From Desulfovibrio sp. (GTDB taxonomy: Bacteria; Desulfobacterota; Desulfovibrionia; Desulfovibrionales; Desulfovibrionaceae), in contig JACQYS010000002.1 in NCBI GenBank assembly GCA_016208105.1, positions 1 through 64,000 on the forward strand: a DNA stretch of 64,000 nucleotides, read 5' to 3'. Numbering within the stretch: position 1 is the stretch's first letter; every line of letters starts with the position of its first letter. Below, one piece after another: positions 36,385-45,851 of this stretch. The notes beneath the pieces were generated by a model. That model was not told where the DNA came from and ran no database searches. It saw only the letters and a list, made by a program, of their open reading frames with translations. The position numbers were made by a program, and so were the translations under genes.

Positions 36385-39207
36385 TCAAAAATGGTATTTC
36401 TCACGTCTACGGCGAAATGCTTCTTCCGTCCCTTCCATAATGTCGAGAACAGCCTTGGTTACAGACGCCTGATCAAGCCCCCCGCAAGCAAGTGTTTCAC
36501 CTTTGCCGTCTCGGGCTTCGAAGGCGTAGACCAACTCGGCATCTCCGTTCACTGGCAGATTGGCGTTGTGCGTTGCCATAATGAGTTGGCGCTTCGATTT
36601 CACTTTGCGTAGCATGGGAATCAATTCCCGAAACACAAAGTTAGAGTCCAACTCATCTTCGGGCTGATCTATAACCAGCGGCCCTCCTTCCTGTGCCAGT
36701 AACAGTGCGAGGGCGGCGGTGTTCCGCTGACCGTCAGAGAGGGAGCCTTCGGCAATACTACCTGCCTTCGAACCATCCGCTCGAAACAGTTTCAAGTCCA
36801 CGGTGTCTTGTACCCGAGAGCAACGGAGCTTTTCCCAACGTTCAAGATTGTCTTGAATGTGTTGGAACAGCTCTTGGCTGTTCGACCCAAAATCTGGCCC
36901 TGCCGAACCTTGTTCTACTGACAAACGCTCTTCCAGAATTTGCCAAGGGGACTCGGAATTGCCCTGTTCGGCAAAAAGCGTATAGAGGGTTTCTCCACAG
37001 CTTTCCCAATTTTTCCCTAGCCGCGTCCGCCCATCAGAGGGCGCAAAACTCTGCCAGAGCTCCCGGAAATTTTTATGATCCTGCTGGTATTTTGCTGAAA
37101 CCTCGATAAACCGCTGCCTGCCTTCGTTCAGCACAGCGAGTTCATTGGCTCGTTCAGCGGCTTCAACGCGCTTCTGGAATTGCTCTCTCCAGATTTGATG
37201 TAACTGCTGTATGAACAGGCCAGTGTCTCCCGCAGTTTCTTTTAGCCGCTGAATTTCAGCCCCAGCTGCATCAATCTCCCGTTGTTTCTTGGTACGTGAT
37301 TGGTCGATTTCCTGAAGATGACCAACATCATCCGTCGTCAGACCTTTAGCCGCACAAGCTTCACTGAACTTAGCGTCGGCCTGATCCAATTCTTCCCGGA
37401 TTGCATTCCATGACGAATCGCTGGTTTTAAGATCATCGACAGTAGCTTCGAATCGTTCAATGGCATCACGAATAGTCCGGGCTAGCGAATCCTTCGCGGC
37501 CTTTACCTTATGGTCGAATTGCTTAAACCAGGCCGCGTGAACTGAATCTGTAACCTGAAATGCTACGTGCGATGCGGCGATTGTCTCGGCCAAGGTGGCA
37601 ACGTCTGTAAACTGCTTGCCAGGGGTTCCTGCAAGCCCTTCGAGATAACGGGCCTCGGCCTTGAGAAGTTGATGCCGCCGAGCATCCTCTTGAATCTCAC
37701 TGCGTGCCTTCCACTGTCGGTCCAGTTCTTGATGCTCTTGCTGGAGCCGCTTGTAATCCTTTTCGATTGTCTTGGACTTGCGGAGTTTGGAAAAAGCGTC
37801 ATGGATTTGCAGTTTGAGCTTGTGCTCTCGATCCGCCAGTTCATCCAGTTCGTTTTTGGTGAATCCGTCGACCAGCTCCAGCAGACGTTGAGCCTGCCGA
37901 ACGCTTCCGTCGTCGGTTTTCGACTCGGTCAGCCGGTTGAGCTGTTGTTGGCTGTAAAAGCGAAGAGGCAAGCTATTGAAAAAGGTTTCAGGATCGGCCA
38001 GCTCGCGCCCCTGCACGGTTGGGCTGCCGTTTTGCCAAACGATACGATCTTCAACGCCATCTGCGCTGACCCAGCACACTTCGACTTCTGCGCGTGGTTC
38101 GTTCAGCGTCTCACGTACACGCTTGATCCGCTCTTTAGTATCATCGTCAATATCTTTGGATTTATCCTTACCCAAGATGATTCTCAGGTACTCAAGCAGA
38201 GTGGATTTCCCGCTGCCCCGACCACCGATCACACAGTTCATGTTGGGGGAAAAATGCACTTGCTGGTCGGCCAGGAACGCTACGTTCTTGATTGAGATTG
38301 ACTTGATTGTCGCCTGACGAACGCGCTGTGCGGGGTGCGTATCTATTGTAACATCTTCCGGCAGAATAATGCGGGATTCATGGTCGAGGAATGCCTGGCG
38401 AAGTGATTCGATGGAGGGCTCGGACATTTTGAACCAGGAGTACCGGTAGCCAATGCTGTTAGGAGTCGGCTTCCGATGCTCATCGCAATCGACTAACTTC
38501 TTGTTGTCCGAGGACATAAGTGTAGCAATGGGACGAATGCGCTTCCAGTCTGGCTGGCAATCGTCTCCAGAGCGCAGAAGCCGCCGATATCCAGCGTTCA
38601 TCAAGTGAACAGGCTTTGGCACTTCTACTGCAAGCAGATCAGGATTCGTGAATTGATCCTGTTGCAACCATTCCGCTATCGAATCGTCGTCGAAAATGCC
38701 GTCATTACTTGTTGCATGCGGCATGATGACTATTCCGCCATACTTGTCTTGGGTGATGCGTAAGATCTCTTTCAAATTTTTGTCTGATTTTTCGAGCTGA
38801 CCGGTGGCGCTTATTCTCGGGTAGCTCACGCCACATTCCGTAAGAATCGAGTCCACCCGAGCCTGGTCCGCCCAAGGGTCGAAAAGACAAAGAACATGAA
38901 CGCCCCTGCCAACGCCAGCCGCCTCGAACTCAAACCCTGGGAACAAGGTGATCTTGTGGCTGAATTCCCGCTCAATCTCATTGAACGCTGCCTGGAGATG
39001 TGGAATGAAGTCCTTGCTCAGAAAGTTGTGGTCAGTAATGCCCACCACATCCAGACGTTTTTCATAACAGGCCTTCGCAAAAGCCTTCGCTGCGGCAGCC
39101 TCTTGTCCGGCTTCGAGTCGGTCTCCGGCCCAGTGCCGTGCATCTGCAGGTGTTTGCATGTGCAGATCACATTTTAACCAACGCATTCCTTTATAGCAGG
39201 AAGTCAT
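36385..39207 (-). CDS. PHP-domain/SMC-like ATPase (TrlF-like)
   Basis: 940 residues. The N-terminal PHP phosphoesterase domain shows its metal-binding motifs: KCDLHMQTP (14 onward), GITDHNFLSK, LFPGFEFEA and IVIMPHATSN. An SMC/RecN-like ATPase follows: Walker A GGRGSGKSTLLEYL near residue 332, a long coiled coil, signature LSDGQRNTAALALLLAQ and Walker B LVIDQPEDELDSNF near 860. Proteins of this architecture are annotated as TrlF-like and recur in defence islands as nucleases with DNA-sensing ATPases. Its ATG is one base behind the pglX stop, so it belongs to the BREX operon. Confidence 0.85.
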   Translation of the reverse strand: MTSCYKGMRWLKCDLHMQTPADARHWAGDRLEAGQEAAAAKAFAKACYEKRLDVVGITDHNFLSKDFIPHLQAAFNEIEREFSHKITLFPGFEFEAAGVGRGVHVLCLFDPWADQARVDSILTECGVSYPRISATGQLEKSDKNLKEILRITQDKYGGIVIMPHATSNDGIFDDDSIAEWLQQDQFTNPDLLAVEVPKPVHLMNAGYRRLLRSGDDCQPDWKRIRPIATLMSSDNKKLVDCDEHRKPTPNSIGYRYSWFKMSEPSIESLRQAFLDHESRIILPEDVTIDTHPAQRVRQATIKSISIKNVAFLADQQVHFSPNMNCVIGGRGSGKSTLLEYLRIILGKDKSKDIDDDTKERIKRVRETLNEPRAEVEVCWVSADGVEDRIVWQNGSPTVQGRELADPETFFNSLPLRFYSQQQLNRLTESKTDDGSVRQAQRLLELVDGFTKNELDELADREHKLKLQIHDAFSKLRKSKTIEKDYKRLQQEHQELDRQWKARSEIQEDARRHQLLKAEARYLEGLAGTPGKQFTDVATLAETIAASHVAFQVTDSVHAAWFKQFDHKVKAAKDSLARTIRDAIERFEATVDDLKTSDSSWNAIREELDQADAKFSEACAAKGLTTDDVGHLQEIDQSRTKKQREIDAAGAEIQRLKETAGDTGLFIQQLHQIWREQFQKRVEAAERANELAVLNEGRQRFIEVSAKYQQDHKNFRELWQSFAPSDGRTRLGKNWESCGETLYTLFAEQGNSESPWQILEERLSVEQGSAGPDFGSNSQELFQHIQDNLERWEKLRCSRVQDTVDLKLFRADGSKAGSIAEGSLSDGQRNTAALALLLAQEGGPLVIDQPEDELDSNFVFRELIPMLRKVKSKRQLIMATHNANLPVNGDAELVYAFEARDGKGETLACGGLDQASVTKAVLDIMEGTEEAFRRRREKYHF

Positions 39208-39856
39208 TCTACGCCCCCCTTGCGGCTTGTTTTTCCGCCAGAGTCAGGTGGTGGTCGTTAATCCGGTCGCCATTGAACAGGTGATACCAGGGGGCGGATT
39301 CCACGTCTTTGCCCCTATCTTTGTCCCATTTGATATTGGGTTTGTCGCGCAGGATGCCCGCGCCTTTTTTACCCACGTCAGGCACGGTGAGGAAGGGGCG
39401 AATGTTCAGGCGCACGCCGTCATTGATGTCCGGGTTCCAGCCGATGGGCTGTCTATCCAGCGCTTTCCAGCGGACAAAGATGTCATGGGGAGCTTCACCC
39501 GCAAGGATCAGCTCCAGCTTTTTCTTGAGGGATTCGGCAGCGGCAAGGCGTTCGCCCGCACCGTCAATGCCGTTTTGCATATCTTGCTTCTGGCGGCTTA
39601 TCCAGTCGCCCACATAGGTGTAGGTGAGGGTTTCCAGATTTTTGTAATCCAGCTTATGGTAGTTGACCAAAGCGGAAAAGCCGTCGCGCAGGCCGTCCCA
39701 GATATGCCAGATGAAGGGGCGATGCTGAAAGAGCTTGCAGTGCTGGGTAAAGAACTTTTCGCGCAGCCAGGTTTCCAGCGTTTTGCCCGCGTGGTCAGCA
39801 TTGGCAAGCAAGGTGGCAAGCGTTGCGTTTGTCCACTCTGGCCCGTATGCGGCCAC

Positions 39857-41171
39857 TGTAGCGGTCCAGGGTTTCTTGGACAATTTTCCGTCTAATTCAA
39901 GCCGCCCTGGCAAGGGCTGAGAGGAGTATCTCCCGGTACTGCTCGGGCGTCCTGTAGCCGTGCCTCCCGACCCTCCAGCGGGTGTTGTAGGTTTCCTTGA
40001 AGGCCAGAAGGCCTTGGCGGAGGTCCTCGACGGTCTGAAAGCCCCGCACCCAGAGCAGGTTTTCCTTGAGGATTCGCACGAACCGTTCGGCGATGCCGTT
40101 GCCTTGGGGCTCGCGCACGTAGGACGGCGAGTCCTTGATTCCCAGGAAGGCGATCTCCTGTTGGAAGTCCTCCGAAATGAACTGGCTGCCGTGGTCATGG
40201 CGCAGTGTCAGTCCGGCCGCCACATCCTTGCCGAACGCGCCGAAATTGCGGCGCACGCCTTGCCGGATTGGCTCCAGAGCTTCAAGCCTGGTCCCTCGCT
40301 TGGCGGCGTGGATTCCGACCAACTCCAGCGAGCAGTGGTCGATGGCGAAAAATATCGAGGCGTTGCCTTCCGAGAGGGTCATGGTCGTGGTCATGTCCGT
40401 GCCCCACATCTCGTCCACGCGTTGCGTTCTGATCGTGCCGGTGTGGGCCCTGGGACCGTGCGGTCTGCCAGGACGCTTGTGCGCCAGCAGGCCGTTTTGG
40501 CGCATCAGACGGAGTGTGCGCTCCTTGGAGGTCCGGATGTCTTTGTCGCGCAGCATGGCCCAGATCTTCCGGTAGCCTTCGCCGGTGAACGGACTCTCCG
40601 TGAGGACGCCCTTGATCTCGCTCACCAGCTCGCCGTCGGTGTGAAATCCACAAGGACCGCGACGAATGGGCTCCGGGCGTGATGGCTGGCGTCGCCAGTA
40701 CACCGTTGAGCGGGCTACGTCCCAGATGCGGCAGACCCTGGCCACGCCGAAAGGCTTGCCTGTGGAGGCGGAAGAGATTCGGCTCACTTCCTCGACCGCC
40801 TGTGGGCCAAAGGGCGGTTCTGCTCCATGCGGGCGATCTTCTCCCGCAACAATTCGATCTCCATGGCCTGCTCGCCGATCTTGGACTGGAGTCGATCCAC
40901 CTCGACGCTTTCCCTGACGGGACGAGGTTTCAACCCGGATTCCCCGCCTTCGAGAAACGTGTCCCGCCACTCGCTAAGTTCCGCCGCCGTGACGCCAAGA
41001 TCCCGGCTGACGAATTCGAGGTCCTCACCGCGAAGAAGCCTGAGTACGACCTGCGCCTTGTGCTTGGCCCAATACCGCTTCCGACCTGTCGATTCGTTGC
41101 CCATCTGACACCTCCAGGACGTCCGATCCATACGTCCAAGTTGGTGTCCAAGAAAACCCTAGGGCAATCCA
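39857..41171 (-). mobile_element. IS3-family insertion sequence in pglX
   Basis: 1315 bp. Ends were fixed by comparing both junctions: the left end begins TGTAGCGGTCCAGGGTTTCT and the right end, on the other strand, TGGATTGCCCTAGGGTTTTC, sharing AGGGTTT(T)CTTGGACA. Both ends start with TG, as is usual in IS3. The 4-bp CCAC at 39853-39856 and 41172-41175 is the target duplication. Removing the element restores the pglX frame exactly, so the boundaries are reliable. Confidence 0.9.
39897..41104 (-). CDS. IS3-family transposase OrfAB (programmed -1 frameshift)
   Basis: OrfA (40784-41104, 106 residues, MGNESTGRKRYWAKHKAQVV) carries the HTH and a leucine-rich coiled coil; GGAGG precedes its ATG. 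OrfB in the -1 frame ends at 39897 and holds the DDE catalytic domain: Asp in MWGTDMTTTM, Asp in LRHDHGSQF, Glu in GNGIAERFVR. The two overlap, and a C-CCT-TTG heptamer at 40808-40814 is a good -1 slippage site that would give a fused transposase of about 402 residues. All catalytic residues are intact, so the element may still move. Confidence 0.9.
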
Positions 41172-44053
41172 CCACCAGCAAATCCAGCAGGCGGTCGGCG
41201 GCAGCAGCTTCTCCGCGCACCGGGGGAATGCACACAATGCCGTCAGCATCAGCATGGGGCAAAAGAGCTTCGCACCCCTCTACCCACTGGCGCTGTTCTT
41301 CGGACAGTTCCATGTTTTCATCCAGTTCAGCGGGCCAGCGATAGCCGAGCAAGCGGGTCACAGCCACATGCAGCACCGTGGCGTCTTGGCGCAGCGGGCC
41401 GTGGGCTGTCCATTTGGCGTATTCATCCCAAACTACCGAGCCACAGGGGTGCCCGTGAAAAATCCACTGGGTGGGGTCATCGGTATAGGGCTTAGGCAGG
41501 CCGTGGGGGTATTTTTCGGCGGCAACGGCTGTCCAGTGGTCAAGGTCAAAGGGGACTTTGACAAGGGTAGCATTGGTGACGTTAAGCTTTTGGTCTATCC
41601 TGCGCACGGAAATATTGTATTCTGGGGAGGAACAAAAACACCAAATGGCGGGGAGGTGCGCGGGGTTGTGGGGGATGATGGTTGCAGCATTTTTACCAAA
41701 GACTTCCCCTGAATAAATGAATTGTAATTGGGAGACTATTCATTTGTGTAATGCGCAATCCATTTTTCCCCCAAGCATTCTTACCTTTTATATATGAACC
41801 CTGAAAATTAGCTATCACCGCTCCATCTTTTCCCCAATGAATAATATCAGTTCTACCTTGATAGTGTGTAGTCGTATTAGCATTTTGAATATATGCAGCC
41901 CATTCTAGATTTCTTTGGTTTTCCCAATTTTTTTTTACAAACTGATCAATATCGCCTGTTGTCAGTCCTTCATAACTATAGGCAATGAACTCTAATAAAT
42001 TTCCCCCTGAACTTTCCCCCAGTGCTACCCGTGCATCCGGGTTCTCCAACTGCTTCGCCTGCTCAACGGTCTGCACAGCTTCTACGCGCAGGGCATCGGC
42101 CTTGTCCTGCGCGGTGGGGGCTTCGGCAACATCCAGCCCGCGTAAAAAGTGGGCCTTGGGCTTTTCACCCATGAGGCCCCCCACAGGCATGGAGGCTTTG
42201 CCACGGCTGAGGGTAATAAGCTGAACGTTGAAGTCCCACATGGGCGTTTGAAAGCCTTTCGGCCCCAAACGCGCCACCATATGCCATACATGCTGTTTGA
42301 GCAGCTTTTCGCGAAATTTCTTGTAGCGGGTCAAAAACAGCCAGTTTTGTGGCAACACAATGCTGGCCGTGCCGCCCGTGGTGCACAAGCCCAAACAGCG
42401 TTCCAGAAAGACGGTGGCAAGATCATTCTTGGCTTCGGGGTAGTGATTTTCACAAAACTCACTTAAGATATCCCCCTGTTTGCCACGGGCCAGATAGGGC
42501 ACATTGGTAATGACAAGGGTATAGTGCTTGCCCAGCAAGGCGGCGGCACTGGCAAGGCCTTGTGCGGCCACGGCGGCTTCGTACTCTGTGCCGTCTTCCC
42601 CTTGCAGGCTTTGCTGCAAGGCTGGCTGAAGTTCGGACATGTCCACAAGGCTTGCGGCAATGGATGCAGAAGGGTTAAGCAGCGAACCCAGCACCGGGGC
42701 CTGCCGAAATTCATCATAGAGCAAGTCCAGCGCATTGCGCAGTCTGGTATTGGGCTTGGCAAGGCCCGTCCACAAGGCTTTGTCCGCAGTGACATGCAGG
42801 CCTGAACAAGCCAGATTCAGGGCAGGCAAAGGCCTATAGCCCGCTTTTGCTGCCCAGGTGCCCTGATCCCACCCCGCAAAACCTGAGCCGTCAAAGCCAA
42901 AGGTAGTGGCTGGATCGGGGTTACAATATGTCCACGCGGCAAAGGCCAGCGCAAAGGCCGCCAGTTCCACACAGCGTTGATCCAGTTCCAGACCGTGAAT
43001 ATTGTCCCGCAGCACAGCGTCTATGGCCTGCTCTGTGGTCAGGGACTCCAATTCCCGCCGCATGGGCACCAGCATCAAAAAGGCAGCCACTAAAAAATGC
43101 CCGGAGCCGCAGCAGGGGTCGAGCAATTTGAGTTCTGCCAGAGTGTTGGGCCAGTCTTCAAAGCTGCCCGCTGCCAATGCCCAGCCGCCCCCATCCTGCC
43201 CCTTATCTGGCCCCTCATCTGGCCCATCATCTTGTTTGACAAAGCGCAGATATTCCAAGGGTACACCGGGAATGGCGGCCTTTTGGCGCAATTCTTCCTC
43301 GCTTGCGGCGCTTTTCAGGTCTTCGGCACTCAAACGCTTGGCGGCCCACCATGCCCCCAAGCTATTGTCCAACAAAAAACTCACCATGTACGGCTCTGTG
43401 AAGAGCTGGGTCACGGCGGGCAATTCGCGTGCGCCTATTTTGACTTCTGCGCTGTTGATGCGCTCTTTGTTGTCTGCCTGCCAGAACTGGTACACCCAGC
43501 CCAAGCTGTCAGAAGCGGAGAACACTTCTTGCGGCAAGGCCGCCAGCAGGCGTTCCAGCCCCTGTTGGTGCTCAGGGGGCAGAGCCAGATGGAATACGGG
43601 AGAGTCCAACCGAAAAATTTGTGGCAACATGCGGGCAGCAAAGCGGGCGGCCAGCTCCCAACCGTTAGCTGCGCCTTCATCGGCGGCCAGGTCTTCGCAT
43701 TCTTCCAACGTAACCGCCACCGGATCATCGGGGTCTGGGTACATCAACAGATTGTTCTCGGCCAGAAAGCGGGCAAAGAGCATACGGTGCCAGTGCTCGT
43801 AGGCTACCTCTTCCACCAGCCGCTCCATGCTTTGCACAGGGCCGCCATTGAGGGCATCCCCAAGCTGCCTGCCATGCGCCCGCAAACGGCGGCGCAACTC
43901 GCGTTGCGGCTCGGCAAGATGCGCGGGCACGGTTTGCTCGTCCACGCCAAGCTGCCCCAGCGCGGCACGGGCTGCTGTTTCCGCCATGACACGCGCTTCC
44001 CTGATGGTGCGCTCCAAACGGCTGCGGAGAGTTCTGTCGAGGGTGGGCATGGG

Positions 44054-44515
44054 CTAAATCCTTGCAGGTTGGTCATGGCCGGAAAGATGTTCGTCAAGTG
44101 ACCAAATATACACCCTTCGGCCATGATTAAGCGCGCACTGACGATTCCATTCGTGAATGATGGATAAATCGCCTATTCCTGACTTGCGCATGGCCGAATC
44201 AGGAAAATCCGCCAACCATTTTTGCATATCTTCACTTGTGGGAAAGCTGAGTGGAGTAAATGGAATTGTTCCATCAAGAGCTTTTTGTACCTGTTCTACA
44301 AAAAGCTCCGCGCACTTGCGGCGTTGTGTTCCATCACCATTTTGAGCGATATGATTGCCTGTTTCAAAAATGGTCGCCATTGGCAGAAATAAGGATTCAT
44401 TAGCAGCTATTTTTTGCTGAAGAGATTCAAATATTTCATCACGGCAACGTGTCATGCCGGGGATATTCAATATTTCTGCAAAAATAGTGGTGTCAATAAG
44501 GCATACCGCACTCAT
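44054..44515 (-). CDS. PIN-like nuclease, partner of the AAA ATPase
   Basis: 153 residues. The PIN fold is visible from its spaced acidic residues: D8 (CLIDTTIFAEIL), E51 (ATIFETGNH), D116 (SGIGDLSII) and D141 (IWSLDEHL), which would bind the metal of a ribonuclease site. The ATG at 44515 overlaps the stop of the ATPase gene (ATGA), so the two are translationally coupled; an open frame upstream is not PIN-like. pglX starts three bases after the stop. Probably the effector of a two-gene ATPase-nuclease cassette; RNA cleavage is inferred. Confidence 0.75.
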   Translation of the reverse strand: MSAVCLIDTTIFAEILNIPGMTRCRDEIFESLQQKIAANESLFLPMATIFETGNHIAQNGDGTQRRKCAELFVEQVQKALDGTIPFTPLSFPTSEDMQKWLADFPDSAMRKSGIGDLSIIHEWNRQCALNHGRRVYIWSLDEHLSGHDQPARI

Positions 44516-45843
44516 TGGGTAGCCCCCTCTTGCTTTAAATCGTCCAACCAAGACAGGGCCGCAGCTTTGCGTTCTTGCGAAGTAGTATTGTCCTTTAAAA
44601 AACGCTCCAAAATGCGCTTTGTTGCAAGCTGCCCCAACGAACCTTGTGCCACAAGAATAGGATAGCGATCCAAATCTTTTAACCGCATTATCTTGCTAAA
44701 CCCTGTTATTATATCGCGATAACAGCACAATACATCGCCTAGAGCTTTATCAGGCACAGCATCAAGCAAGGCGGGATTGTGAGAGGTTATGAGCACTTGA
44801 AGGTTACGGGCTGAGGCAATTTGAAGAATTTGGTTTACTAATGTTTCGGCTCGGCTTGGATGTACACCATTGTCAACCTCTTCAATGATGACAAGGCTAT
44901 TATCACGAGCACTAAACAGTGTTGCAGCGATAGAAAGAACTCGCAACGTTCCATCTGATAAAAGCGGAGCGTCTACAACACGCTCTCTTCCACCAAATGA
45001 TTCATGCAAGCGCACCATTACATCGCTGCGTTCTGTCTTTATGAAAGAAATATCTGTAATATCTTGCTCTGGTAATGAACAAACAAACTTTAGAAGTTCT
45101 TCTTTTTCAGCGCCACCTTGATTGCAAATACGATATAGAACACTTGAAACATTTGAACCGTTTTCTTTGATTTCATCATCATTTTTGGCAAATGAATATG
45201 ATCTCATTGTAGATGGATTAGGATCAAGAAAAACAATATTTTGTAACGCCTCACGAATTCTTTTAGTCGCAGTTGGAATGAGCTTCTGAGATTTTTTATG
45301 CTTTTCTTCAAACCGTCCAGGTGTTTCAAGTTGATAAAAAATCGCCTGCTGACTGGAGCATGTAATCCTTGGTTTATTTCCTCCCTGCAAAAAATTATCG
45401 TACATAACATATACAGTATTTGTTGAAACGTTAGGAATTCCATCAACGCTGTAAAGCCAGTTCTTTGAAGACGGCTGCCCCAAAGATTCTTCAGTAAGTG
45501 TTAACTTTTCAGCCACAATGCCTAAAGCAATATGAAAATTGTCACTATTTGACAGGCCGAGGTTTCTCATTGCGAGCGGGATATCACAGTCGAAAGACAA
45601 ATTTTTGTTTTTATCCAAAAACAAATCTGATGCCTGCCCTCGAATAAGAGTATCTGCACCAAGGATATTGCGCTCGATGTCATCCAGACGACTTCCTTTT
45701 GCCAACCAATTCAAAAGCCGTAAGGCCTCTAAGGCATTACTCTTGCCCGAAGCGTTGGGGCCTATTAAGAATGTCATTCTCGATAGGGGAAGTTTTGCTT
45801 CCTCATAGCTTTTAAAATTTCGTATTGTGAGTGAAGAAATCAT
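44512..45843 (-). CDS. AAA/OLD-type ATPase, partner of the PIN-like nuclease
   Basis: 443 residues of the AAA_15/AAA_21 (OLD-like, ABC-type) ATPase group: ISSLTIRNFKSYEEAKLPL start, Walker A LIGPNASGKSNALEAL (26-41), ABC-like signature LLSDGTLRVLSIAATLFSAR near 302, Walker B SLVIIEEVDNGVHPSR near 325 and the switch histidine in LITSHNPALLDAV. There is no TOPRIM domain as in OLD; the separate PIN protein may supply the nuclease. Similar sensor ATPases are found in PARIS, Septu and AbiL-type defences. AT content is higher than in brxC and pglX, which suggests later acquisition. Confidence 0.8.
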   Translation of the reverse strand: MISSLTIRNFKSYEEAKLPLSRMTFLIGPNASGKSNALEALRLLNWLAKGSRLDDIERNILGADTLIRGQASDLFLDKNKNLSFDCDIPLAMRNLGLSNSDNFHIALGIVAEKLTLTEESLGQPSSKNWLYSVDGIPNVSTNTVYVMYDNFLQGGNKPRITCSSQQAIFYQLETPGRFEEKHKKSQKLIPTATKRIREALQNIVFLDPNPSTMRSYSFAKNDDEIKENGSNVSSVLYRICNQGGAEKEELLKFVCSLPEQDITDISFIKTERSDVMVRLHESFGGRERVVDAPLLSDGTLRVLSIAATLFSARDNSLVIIEEVDNGVHPSRAETLVNQILQIASARNLQVLITSHNPALLDAVPDKALGDVLCCYRDIITGFSKIMRLKDLDRYPILVAQGSLGQLATKRILERFLKDNTTSQERKAAALSWLDDLKQEGATQ

Positions 45844-45851
45844 ACTCCCCC

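Larger units (their letters stand above)
39209..44050 (-). pseudogene. pglX: BREX methyltransferase PglX, broken by an IS insertion and a 4-bp frameshift
   Basis: PglX is the N6-adenine DNA methyltransferase of BREX. The N-terminal part (41693-44050) holds the SAM motif LLDPCCGSGHFLVAAF near residue 330 and the catalytic-loop motif ITNVPYLARGKQ near 525. It ends in a stop after NSLPITIHLFRGSLW. The next residues (YSGEVFGKNAATIIPHNP) continue in another frame from about 41715, which implies a 4-bp gain in GAATAAATGAAT at 41712-41723. The gene then runs to 41172, where an IS3-family element (39857-41171) interrupts it; beyond lies the C-terminus (39209-39856). Removing the IS and one copy of its target duplication gives DRLLDLLVAAYGPEWTN in frame. 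Confidence 0.93.

Noticed and set aside
44512-45843. OLD nuclease
   Set aside because: The ATPase part fits, but there is no TOPRIM domain; the nuclease role probably lies in the separate PIN-like protein.
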